Shown here in pieces: positions 37,021 to 47,206 of a stretch of 64,000 bases of DNA (position 1 is the first letter of the stretch; every line of letters begins with the position of its first letter). Source of the DNA: Archilochus colubris. Lineage: Eukaryota; Chordata; Aves; Apodiformes; Trochilidae. The translations under genes and the position numbers were made by a program. The DNA lies in assembly GCA_023079485.1 (NCBI GenBank), contig CM041084.1:14320609-14384608 (forward strand), read 5' to 3'. The notes under the pieces are model-generated. The model made no database searches. It was given only the letters and a program-made list of their open reading frames with translations, and was not told the DNA's origin.

Positions 37021-37720
37021 GACCATGATTCAGGGGTGGCCAAACAACCCTGTGATCCACACGCTGCTTGCCACCACCCCCAGCTCACTCACATTTTCTT
37101 ACACCAGATGTACCACAGCCAGGCAGAGAGCAGAGGCTCAGGCCATGGGACAAGGAAGGCTGCAGGTGGTAAGGAAGCCCCTTTGCCCAAGGAGGTCCAC
37201 TGGAAGCAGGAGGGGTTCACATGGGTTTGCCTCATTCAGCTCAGGGAGCTCCATGAGTCACACAGGGAGATAAGATGGCAGATTGCAAAGCATGCCAGAG
37301 CCATGGGGCACCTGAAGGGACCCGGGTGTGGCACAGCTGGTGCTGGAGGTGCTGCCTGCTCCTTGCTCTCTGCTGCATTCGCCCTCCTGCCTGCTCCCTC
37401 CTGCTTGCTGCCTGCTCCCTCCTGCTTGCTGCCTGCTCCTTGGTGCCACAGCCTCTGCTGGACCAAGCAGGCAGCAGCAGGGATCTAAGCAGAGGTGGTG
37501 GGGCTGGCAGCTGCAAGGTGTGATGTCCCAGGATTCTTGGAGAGGTGGGAGACGGGGAGAGACAGTTCGGGATCTCGGGAGGATTCCGGGAGGCAGTAGG
37601 GAATTGCAGCAGAGCATACAGACACATCTGAGTTAGGGCAGTGGGCCTCATGGGGTGGCTGAGGGAGACAGTGGGGAGGGAGAGGCTCTCAGACAGATGA
37701 AAATTTTGGATTGTGGCTCG
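37021..37720. repeat. GC-richer island with 21-bp minisatellite
   Basis: This segment is clearly more GC-rich than its flanks. A 21-bp unit, CCTGCTCCCTCCTGCTTGCTG, is present in two exact tandem copies (37390-37410 and 37411-37431). A partial third copy follows and a degenerate copy lies upstream near 37355. The start, CAGGGGTGGCCAAAC near 37031, faintly resembles the terminus of a widespread amniote non-autonomous DNA transposon, but I cannot confirm this. Overlapping open frames on both strands here probably reflect the composition bias. Confidence 0.6.
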
Positions 37721-38212
37721 TAGGACCTGGCAATCTGGGCACCTCTGTCATAAGCATTGTAAGGCACTCTGGGTTCTGTCTTTCCCAAATGAGTACTTGT
37801 AAGTCGCTTTGATGTTAATGAGAATTACATGCACACATCAGGGAAAGAATAGTCCCTCTACAATGGGCATGTGACAGCTAAAGTGCATCAGTCAGCAGGG
37901 AAACAAAAGAGGTCATAATTTATGTAAAAGGTTCATTTTTAATGTAAATTCTGCCCCCAAATGCTCTGCTTACCAGCCTGAATCTGTGGTATTTGGCAGT
38001 GGAAAATGAAAGAGGTGAAAAACTCTCTGCTGGCAGGTAAATGCATAATGTGATAGATTGATTTAAAATCCTTGTCATCTTTCTTTTTCACCTGCATACA
38101 TAACGATCCTCTGTTAGTCATTAGGGCTCCTTCTACCTTCAGCACTCTAAAAAAATACTGGATTTGAAATGATACTTCATTGTTAAGGAATTTTGTCAGC
38201 TAGCTCCATTTA

Positions 38213-38281
38213 TCGACGTATCAAAGCCATTTTACAAGAGATAGGCTCCACTTTGGCACCGATCGCGCATACATTACGTGC
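38213..38281. promoter_or_regulatory. CpG-bearing patch in AT-rich DNA
   Basis: Six CpG dinucleotides occur in about 70 bases (ATCGACGTAT, CCGATCGCGC, TTACGTG), while the neighbouring kilobases have very few. Retention of CpGs can mark unmethylated regulatory DNA. No repeat family was recognised. Weak evidence only. Confidence 0.2.
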
Positions 38282-40429
38282 CTTGTGAGGACTTGCATCT
38301 CATTCCAGCACTGAGTGGAAGTGCCAAGTGCCACCAGGGTACATAATGAGACATGTCACCCCGCGTTGGGGACAGCAAGAAGACATGAATGTATCAGCCT
38401 CTGATGTTTTCTCCTGGCCAGAGATGAGAGGAGCAGGGACATGAGGGGTCACAGCAGACACATGCTTGGGAGAGCGATTTGGCACCGAGTAGCTGAGGAC
38501 TCTGCTGTCAGAGCCCTCGGGATAGGGGCAATATATGCCACCAAGCTGCATTTTCCTGTTGATCTATTTACACCTCCTCCCCAGACAGCAAGAACCAAGC
38601 CAGGAAACAGTCTTTTCCGTAGCCATATGTGTGTCTGCAGCAAAGGGGTTTTTCGGCATACCGGTGGTAACTGGGAGTGTCTCACTGTTTTGAGAACAAA
38701 ATTTGCAGCATAAGCCAAACCACAGAAAGACTAGTACCAAGTAACTATCTCCAAAGCAGTTCAGGCTGTCTTGTGAATTAAATCATATTGCTTTGTCCTT
38801 TTGTTTAGATCTTTATTTTGTGTTGCTAAGCAACTGCAAAGGGAGAGTGGCAAAGCTCCCCTTCCGCACCAAGAAGGTAGGAAATCCTTGAACTGAGGTG
38901 ATCTGGTGTGGGAAAGACAAGGACTGACAGAGTAGAAAAAGCCCATGGTTGTTTGGATCTTTATGTATTTTACATGCATCCTAGAAACAGAGGATTCTGC
39001 AGCAGAGATAGCCAAAGACAGGACTTTCCTGTGCTAGTTTATTATCATGGCAGTTCAAGGAAACTGAACCAAAGTTCAGTTTTCAGGCTGTGCACTGAGA
39101 GATGTCAAAAAGAAAATATTGTTGCACCAGTGATTTCCACTGTGAATTACCCTACCAACAGTGTTACTTAAAACAAAAATCTTGGCCCAGTTCGCTGCCA
39201 CTCAAACACTGATAGCCTAAGCCTCTGCAGAAGAAATCTCTGTCTCCATTAAATCATACTGAAGCTAGAAAGGATACCACAGCTTCCTGCCAGCAATACC
39301 TGCTGCACCTCCCAGATGATAAACTCAAAGCCCACAGGATCCCTGTGAACATGTATTTTTCAGGCTGAATGTTCACAGCTTAAATAGTTCCAAGACACAA
39401 GGAAACTGCTGCCTCATACTGACTCCCACACTCAATTTGCTCAACTCACTGAACACAGTTGCAGGGCTCTGAGTCCTGACCATTAGGCACTTGTACCCAC
39501 CTTCTGAGCCTGGACTTTGCCATTCACTGCTTTGCCTTTTCTTTTAGGAATATTATTAATGATCCTAGTCCTGTTTTCTAGTTATACCACAGAACAACCA
39601 GGCCTCTCAAGGCCAGGATTTCAAAGGACTGGTATTAGTCCTAATTACATACTTCATTTTGTAAACTCTTGGGGTTTATAAGGTATTAATTAAATTGGCC
39701 TAATTAGTACCATTTTCCATTCTCCATTTTACCATGCCTTGTACATCTGGCATTTCTCCCTGGATCTCAGCTGCTGGACTTAGGACACTGCACAGGGACA
39801 CTTCCAGATCTCCTGGCAGAGAAGAAACCCCGGGAAAGATGGACTTTTTCACCTGAAGACTCAAATGAGCACCAAAAAGTATAAATTAAAAACAAGATTC
39901 TTTAGTTTGTTAACAAATCAAGTCAGTAAAGTAACAATAGAATTTTGCTTTCTTGTGGGGTTTTTCATACCAGTATGCTAAATTGATTCAGCGTGAGCTC
40001 AGATATATAAACCTTGGTCTAAATGGTGCCAAAATAGAGGAATACATCTCCAAAAGTCATATGTGCTACTTGTGACCCATTTAATCTCCAAAGGCCAATA
40101 AACGCATTAGTAGAAACATGGAAGACGTGTGCATGGAAGCCAGACTGAGTAAGAAGATGGCTTAGCATCAGCAGGAGCATGGAAAAAGACATGGGAAAGG
40201 CAGAGAATGACTGAGGACTCGTGACAAACTTATCAGTGCCAAATGGAGCATGAGAGAAATCAGGCTTCATAAGGGTGCAGACCTGGGAACAACCTCTGTC
40301 CCTCTAACTGGCCAAAGTGTTTTGAAGTGGACAGTACTCTATGTTCATCATTCTCCATTTCTGAAAAAAAAATATTATTGCAGGTGAAAAACTATCATGA
40401 TAAATAGAAACTGTGTTCAAGCTCATCTG

Positions 40430-40510
40430 CATTAAAATTAAAAAGCATTAAAATTAGAAACAAATTTAAAATTAAATTAAAATTAAATTTAAAAAAAATA
40501 AAAAGCAAAG
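40430..40510. repeat. AT-rich low-complexity tract
   Basis: Repeated AAAATTA/TTAAA words form a degenerate low-complexity stretch. No element was identified. Confidence 0.75.
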
Positions 40511-43214
40511 AATTTTTAATTTTAGCAGCCATGGAACTGTACACAGAGATAGCCATCTTATCCACAAGCTGTCAACTTTGACTCACTGCCTTCTTCTGAA
40601 CACAGTAAAGGCTGTTATTTAACCCAGCAAGGTAAATTCAGTTGTGAGAGAGAGGAAATGGAGAAGGCTCTTGTAGGTTTAAAATCAAAGAGATCTAAAT
40701 TTGAGATCTCATCTAAAATTATAGAAAGCCATCAATGTAACAACATTATACTATAATTGTACACAGTCCAATTCCTATTACTAATATGGCCTAATACTTC
40801 CTGAAAGTAAAATACCTGCAATTATCAAGCATTTTACTCTAGTTTTAAAATGTTTGATTTTTTTTAATGTAAAGTATTTGTGTGCATATATATTGTATAT
40901 GACTGATAGCCTCTTAGTTGTCCTACTTCTAAACAGGAAATTACACTGTATTTTGTTCTTCTAAGATCACTGGTATGGTTTCACACATACATACAAAAAT
41001 GCACGTGTGCATATAGTTGTTATTAAACTGTGGTTTTTACACTGGTATTTTTGTATGACAATCTGTATTCACACCTGATAAGCTCCTGTAGCAGGAAAGA
41101 CAATAATAAATTTAACTTTGCAAGCATTTTCCTTCTTCAGAATCCTCTAGCCACGACAAAAGCCTTCATGGTTCTTTAGTATCTAACTTTATTAATTATA
41201 TATTAGTAAGGCTATTCTGTGATAGACATAGTAATTCTAGACAGATCATTGACAGATCACATTGGATCTTCAATTATACTTTAAAACATGCCAGTTATAA
41301 ATTTTATATAATTCTAATGAAGCTAAGAGTATGTTGCACTTGTCTCTGTTCTTCCTAAGAGACATGAGGTAACACACTGGCAGGAAGCCACCAGGTAAAA
41401 CATAGATGCAGAGCTCAAGGAAAGTGCCTCATGTTTCATGAATTTCATCTTAGTTATTCTTCCTTCTCCCACACACTGATTCTTACTGGACAAACAGACC
41501 ACTGTGGATGACTATGTTTCAGGTACACACAGGGTGTTTCACTAGAAGCACCAAATATCTCCTCTGAAGACATCAGATCTAGCCTGAGAGAGGCAGCTGC
41601 AGCCGAGCCAGGAGAGTGTGGAGAAGACAGCAAGTCACCTCATAGAGAGCTGAATATGAATAAAAGACAAAGAAGTTCTTGTAAAGGCATCTGTGCTCCT
41701 TGTTTGCTGGCCAGCTGGCAGGCAGCAATGTCAGCCCATGCTGCTGGAAGCCTGAGCTGCAGAGCCTTCTGGTGCTTAAGAGATAAGGACAGCTACTGAC
41801 ACTGCTAAAAACAAGATGTGCTTTCTAAGGATTTGCATTGAGCAATCGTATGCATACACCACTGCCTGTACCACACTATCTTTGAGCAAGTGCATTGCCA
41901 GACACTACTGGAAATTCACGGCCTCCTCTGATGAATAAGACACCTTCTTCAGGTGGTATCCAGAGATGAGACCTCAGGGTATAGGGAGCTATTGGGAGCG
42001 TAAGGATGAGATGTGGAAGAGTGTCTGTGGCTATGTGGGACACCTTTGTGTGTCTGCAAAGGATTTTATCTACCTCCGAGAAATGTACAACAGCTCATTG
42101 TCTCCTGACATTTCTCCCGCTGCCTTCTCATACTAATAACTTTAAATTTGCCATAGTGCATTGATTTTGCTATTTCAACCTCCCAGTTATCTTTGTGTCA
42201 CTTTTTTCCCAAGGTAGGAAGTCAATCAATACAATACATGGTAGTCAGGAAACCAAGAGCTTTTCATCCCAGTTCTGGCACTCCCTCCCTCTGTGCCATC
42301 AGCATCATCTCACCGCTCTCACCTTCCTCCTGCATACAGAAGATTGTAGCACTTGCACAGATTGGAAGAACTTGCTGGTTACATTTGACCAGCACCATAT
42401 AAATACAAGGAGTTTTAAGAGCAAAGAACTCTTTATTTGCCATATGGCATTGATATTAACATTTGAATAAATTCCCCCCTAACTACAACAAATGCTCAAA
42501 TCAGTAGTTTAACCATTCAATACAATGCACTGTTGTGTCCTTTTCTGTGAGCAAGAGTAAGCCAGATGTTTTTCCACAACATATTGGCAGAAATATGGTG
42601 CTACACAGCCAGAGAAAGCAAACTTTACCTCCACTACAGATGAGCCTCTACAGAACTATTTTTAAATCTTGCTTTATTAAAGCTGATTAATTTTGACAAA
42701 TGTTTTACCTACTGATAGCTATCCAGATGATCAAATACTCCTGGAACTGAGACTGATGTATCAGCAAGGAATATGAAACTCCCCTAATGTCACAATTATA
42801 TTTTTCTTTTTTCTTTTAATAATTAGACAAAGGAAACAAATTAGTGATTTTTATTTTTCCTCCACAAACTATTTTTTTTGCTTTTTTATCTTCTCAATCC
42901 ACTTTCATTTATCTTCCTTCTAATTTCCTCAGAGACCAAACAGTGCTAACCTGCTTTCCTGCTTCCCTCATTAAATATAATTTTAATTACTTTTATTTCA
43001 CCCTTACCCATTAGTTCTCTAAAGTTCTTTTTCAGCTGCATAAATTAACACCTCACAATTCTAATCACTCTTTGTTTCAAATATCATCACCTAATTTTGG
43101 CACTTGAATCTCTGCTCTTTGATCTTTTAATTGGCACCTACTGCTGAATTCCTGTGGGGCTCTGCTTGTTCAGTGTGCACCTCCTCAGTAAGTCAAATCA
43201 CCAGTTCCTAAGTC

Positions 43215-43272
43215 TCCCTGAGACTTAAGAGTCTCCCTGAGATTAAGTATCCCTGAGTTTCTAAGACTCCCT
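43215..43272. repeat. Short degenerate tandem repeat
   Basis: AGTCTCCCTGAGA is repeated about three to four times with decay (TCTCCCTGAGACTTAAGAG, TCTCCCTGAGATTAAG, ATCCCTGAGTTTCTAAGA). It appears to be a local slippage or duplication product. Confidence 0.7.
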
Positions 43273-45042
43273 GCCTGATTATTTTGCAGATTGTGTTTTC
43301 ACAAAAGGTTTAAACCACCTGAAGACCATGTGGCCACCAAGAAAGAGTTATTCTGCTATCCCACCATCCCCGGGTGCATGTTCTCACCCTGTTGCTGGCA
43401 CTGGCATTACAACTTGTGCAATCACACGGTCAGCCAGACCACAACCATTTCTTCACTTCTTTGTGGGTTTTCTTTTGGTAGGGTAAATGTTCTGGCAGAT
43501 AAGTTAATGCCTGACCAAGGGTGACAGCAGGGCTAGGAGCAGAGACAGAGGCAGCACTGCCTCTTCTGGCCTGAGGGCACACAGATGGATTTACAGCATG
43601 CACGAAACTGCTGTCTGGTAAGTGCAAAAACCATACAGTGACAAGGAGAAATGTGCATTTAGCTTCTTTCCAGCTACCACTTTTCTGTTTGAATCACCAT
43701 CGTAATTTTATTCTGGCAGTGCACTACCCTTTTGGGGAAGGGGTTGCTGTTTGCTTTGTTGAACTGTTGAACCTTGCTGGGCCTTCAGTTCAGCCGAAAG
43801 AAAAAGGCAACAAGAAACGGACAGGTCTTGCAATCCTTAGTCATCATCTTCACCAGGAGTTTGGCTGGAGGGGAGGAGGAAAAACCACTAACGAACAGGG
43901 CTAAAAATAAATGCAAGGGTTTCCTGACATTGTTTTCTGCTCTTCTGTATTCCCCTTATGAGGGAAAAAGAGCAGCAGGATTTAAGTTGCATTTTAGTTT
44001 GTTGCTAAAATTCAGAACCTAAGAAAATATGTAAGTAGGAGCAGGACACAGAAATAGGAGCAGGTCTTGACTGTAGCCATGATGACCTTCACTCCTATTG
44101 TTCCTGGGGTTTATGAAAGAGACAAGAAATCACTCACCATTATAAATACCCCTTCAAATTATTTCTTACAAGCTTAGGTATCCAAAGACTTAACACTTAC
44201 AGAATCATTTTTCCTCAAAAAACTAGACCACTCTTATAAAAGAAACCAATATGGTATATTTAGAAGTAACATTTTAAACTCCTGTATGTCAGAGACTATA
44301 ATAAAAGCTCTAATTATTTCTTTCAATATCTTCAGGGAGCCTGTCAGAAATTCTCCCACATCTGCAGCAGCCAAATACACAACTTTTCTACCGATGTATC
44401 TATCTATGTCATAGAACAGGCTTTAAAAAGAAGCAGCAATATTGATCTTTCAGAAATCTATACAAAAACTATTTAGGTTCATCTATCTTGGATACCATAA
44501 TTATAGAGAACAGCTCTGGCTGTTGGATTCCTTAATACATGCTGAAAGCTAGTAGTTTGAGTTATTTTCTCCTTCAGAGTATCTCATTGCAAACTGCCCT
44601 CAAGATGTTCAAAGAAATCCACAGGTTTTCCTAATGGTTTACAAAAGTGAAAAAGCCCATTTTTTAGGTTGTTTTGTGTGTGTTTGTTGGTTTGTTTGTT
44701 ATTTTCTGTTCTGTGATATGTATTTAATAGACAAACTTCTTTGGGATCTGGAGTTATCTGGGGTCTGTTGTACTGGTGTAGCAATTACTTGGGATGTACT
44801 ACAGTGAAATGAATAAACTAGACACAGATAATGCTGGGCCAGTTGATGCTGATAGGTCTCAGACTTGGGATGACACAACTGCAAGTGCCTAAGTGCTCAT
44901 TTCTGCAACAAAGCTGGGTTGCTTCATTAGAGTTATTAAAGTAGCAGGAAATTCAGTTCTGCCGCATCATTTCTCAAAAGAAAATTTCTTCAATTGAAAA
45001 CATAACAAAAATGAATACAATAGAACTATCAGGATGCACTCG

Positions 45043-45616
45043 TGTACTGGATTTGGCTGGAACTGAGTTACTTTTCTTTGTAGCAGTCCTTATAGTGCTG
45101 TGTTTGAACCTGGCCAAAACAGTGTTGATACCAGACTGATGTTTTAGATTTTGCTGAGCAGTGGTTACACAGCATCAAGGCTTTCTCTGTTTCTTATCCT
45201 GCCCTGCCCCAGAGTAGCCTGGTGGTACACAAGAGGTTGGGAGGGGACACAGACAGGACTGCTGATCCCACCTGATCAAAAAGACATCCCACAATGGATG
45301 ACATTTTGCTCAGCAGTAAAAAGCTGGAAGGAAGCAGGGTGATTTTTGCAGTTATGGCATGTCTTCCCAAGTAACTCTTCCGTGCCCTGCTTTCCTGGAA
45401 AAGGCTAAATGCTTGCCTGGCAATGGAAAGCAGTGAATGAATTCCATGTTTTGCATTGCTTGAGCATGCAGCTTTGCTTTATTAAACTGACTTCAACTGT
45501 ACCCATGAGTTCTCTCACTTTTGCCCTTCTGATCTTCCTCCCATGCTGCTGCAGGGGAGTGAGTGCCCATATGGGGCTGAGCTGCCTACCCTGCCTGGCA
45601 AGGTTAACCTATAACA
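45043..45616 (+). mobile_element. Solo LTR, avian ERV-L-like family
   Basis: I recognise this as a copy of a common avian LTR. It starts TGTACTGGATTTGGCTGG, and internally has GCTGAGCAGTGGTTACACAG, TTGGGAGGGGACACAGAC, TGATCAAAAAGACAT and CCCAAGTAACTCTTCC. ATTAAA at 45481-45486 fits the LTR poly(A) signal, and TGAGTTCTCTCACTTTTGCC follows. The degraded right end reads GGTTAACCTATAACA. Length is about 574 bp. No internal retroviral sequence (gag, pol or env) lies on either side, so this is a solo LTR left by recombination between two LTRs. Flanking bases ACTCG and ACTTA are at best a decayed 5-bp target duplication. The TATA-like region reads GCAGTAAAAAGC and is mutated, so promoter activity is doubtful. 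The small open frames inside (45151-45342, 45409-45657) are not genes. Confidence 0.85.
45481..45486 (+). terminator. LTR poly(A) signal ATTAAA
   Basis: ATTAAA sits in the R-region position expected for this LTR, about 435 bases from its 5' end. Confidence 0.5.
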
Positions 45617-47140
45617 ACTTATTTCACTTTTTTTTTTCCTGTCACAGTCACCCTTGACTTCATTTCACCAGGTTTAAGATCCTGAAGGATCACCTTCAGG
45701 ATATGAGGGTGAACCTCATATGACCTTCAGTGCAAAGAAAGAACATATAATTCTTTCATAACCTCAGCTTTGCTTGACAAAAGATCTCCAGCAAGAAGAA
45801 TAAGGGCCAGTTTAAATTGGCCCAATTTGCTGTAGGGATGGCTCCTCACTTGGCTGGCTTCTTCCCAGAGGTTTGTCCTGGTCCTCTGCCTCTGCAACAC
45901 CCACAGCTGCTCCAGCTGTTTCTCACAGTGCTCTCAAGCATTTTGCTACAACTTACACATAATGCTGGGATCCTGCAAACTTTTGGCCTGGGTGAGCAGC
46001 TATCCATCACCACCCAGACTTCAGCTAGTGAGGAACTAGAGAGGCCCAGGGCCACCATGCTGTGCTACTGCTACTCTTTTAACCTTTAGTTCCTACCCAT
46101 CGAGTCACACTGCTCATTTTGTTAGAGGGCAGAGTGCCTTGAACTCAAGATGGAGATGCTATCAGCATCGTTTCTGTGTATGTATCCTGTTTTGGTCTCT
46201 TTTTCTTTTAGGTTCTGCCCTCTTTGTGACTTCTCCATGACCTTACCACTTGCTCTGTGTTGCCTCAGGTTATTTTGCCTCTTTGCTCAGATGCTTTCCT
46301 GTTATTGCTTTACCTTGACCTGCAGTGTGTGCTCCCAGCAGACAAAAGTGGGAGAAGGCTGAAGCTGTAGTCAAAATGCATTAATTTGGAACGACAACAT
46401 ATCTGAGGAACAAGAAGATAAAAAAGACCTCAAACACCAGAATTGTACTAGATATAAGAGAGTATGTCCACATGTTCCCTTTTTTTTTTCTTTCTGATGT
46501 AATTTAATGTAAAGGTTCAGTGTAGAAAGAAGTTCTGGGTGCTGTCCTTCACCACTCAGTTCAGTGAGCTTTAGCTCAGGGAAGTGGCTAAATATTACAT
46601 AAACTGTTACTAGAGACAAATGTGGAAAATACTAATCTACAGACCAAGGAGTGCCACCTTTTCTTTGAATTTTCACTCTCTACCTCATCAGCTCAATGCC
46701 TGTGTTTTGCTGAAGGGTAGTCTGTAGCTGGCTGGCTGGTGAAGCATCCTCAGTGAGATGCAGGGAGGAGCTGGCCAGGCCAGGAGGCAGCTGTCTCCTC
46801 TGCATTAATGCAGAGATCAGTCACCGGCTCAAATCCCTTCTCCAACTCCATCTCTTGATGATACAATTACTTGGTCAACCCCCAGCTTCGCCAAAGACAA
46901 AATTGATCTGTGAACCATGACATGCTCTTGGGACAGTGAAATTTCTACTGTCAGGAGAAAGCACAAAACTGAAGCTTCTACAGTAAGGATGGAGCCGGAA
47001 CAGAACATTTTAGATGCTGAGCATTGACTACAGACTTTCTTAGGAAAAAAAGACCAGACTGAAGTCTGATTCACTGTATAAAAATAAAAATTGTACACAG
47101 ATATACAATTGGGGTGTATTTGCTATAAAAATATTAATAT
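45617..47140. other. Intergenic with nested hairpins
   Basis: No gene was recognised. Two adjoining inverted repeats occur just past the LTR at 45679-45721. Open frames such as 45817-46089 lack recognisable domains. Confidence 0.65.
45679..45730. repeat. Two consecutive short hairpins sharing an edge
   Basis: ATCCTGAAGG (45679-45688) and CCTTCAGGAT (45693-45702) form a perfect 10-bp stem with a 4-base loop. ATATGAGG (45701-45708) and CCTCATAT (45714-45721) form a perfect 8-bp stem with a 5-base loop, starting inside the first. ACCTTCAG (45692-45699) recurs at 45723-45730. The pattern suggests replication template switching. Confidence 0.85.
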
Positions 47141-47206
47141 AGTTTAAAGCTGGAAGGGTCCACTGTGGTCATTTAATTTGATCTTCCACAGTGTATTAAC
47201 TATTGG
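47141..47206 (-). mobile_element. Ancient CR1 LINE 3' remnant
   Basis: TTTAAAGCTGGAAGGGTCCA, followed by CTGTGGTCATTTAATTTGA and TCTTCCACA, matches the reverse complement of the 3' end of old amniote CR1 elements (ACTAGATGACC, GGTCCCTTCCAGCC type). It is heavily diverged and non-coding. Confidence 0.7.

Larger units (their letters stand above)
38282..45042. other. Intergenic, no gene recognised
   Basis: Mostly AT-rich unique-looking sequence. It contains A/T-rich low-complexity DNA at about 40430-40510 and a cluster of imperfect short repeats of CTCCCTGAGA type at about 43215-43272. Open frames are short and undistinguished. Confidence 0.65.

Noticed and set aside
37236..37651. Overlapping frames with repeated S-K-Q-E-G-A-G or L-L-P-A-C-C motifs
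   Set aside because: The repeats are translations of the 21-bp minisatellite in several frames, not protein repeats.
45409..45657. 82-codon open frame with a hydrophobic C-terminal half
   Set aside because: Most of it lies within the solo LTR (R/U5-like part), which is non-coding.
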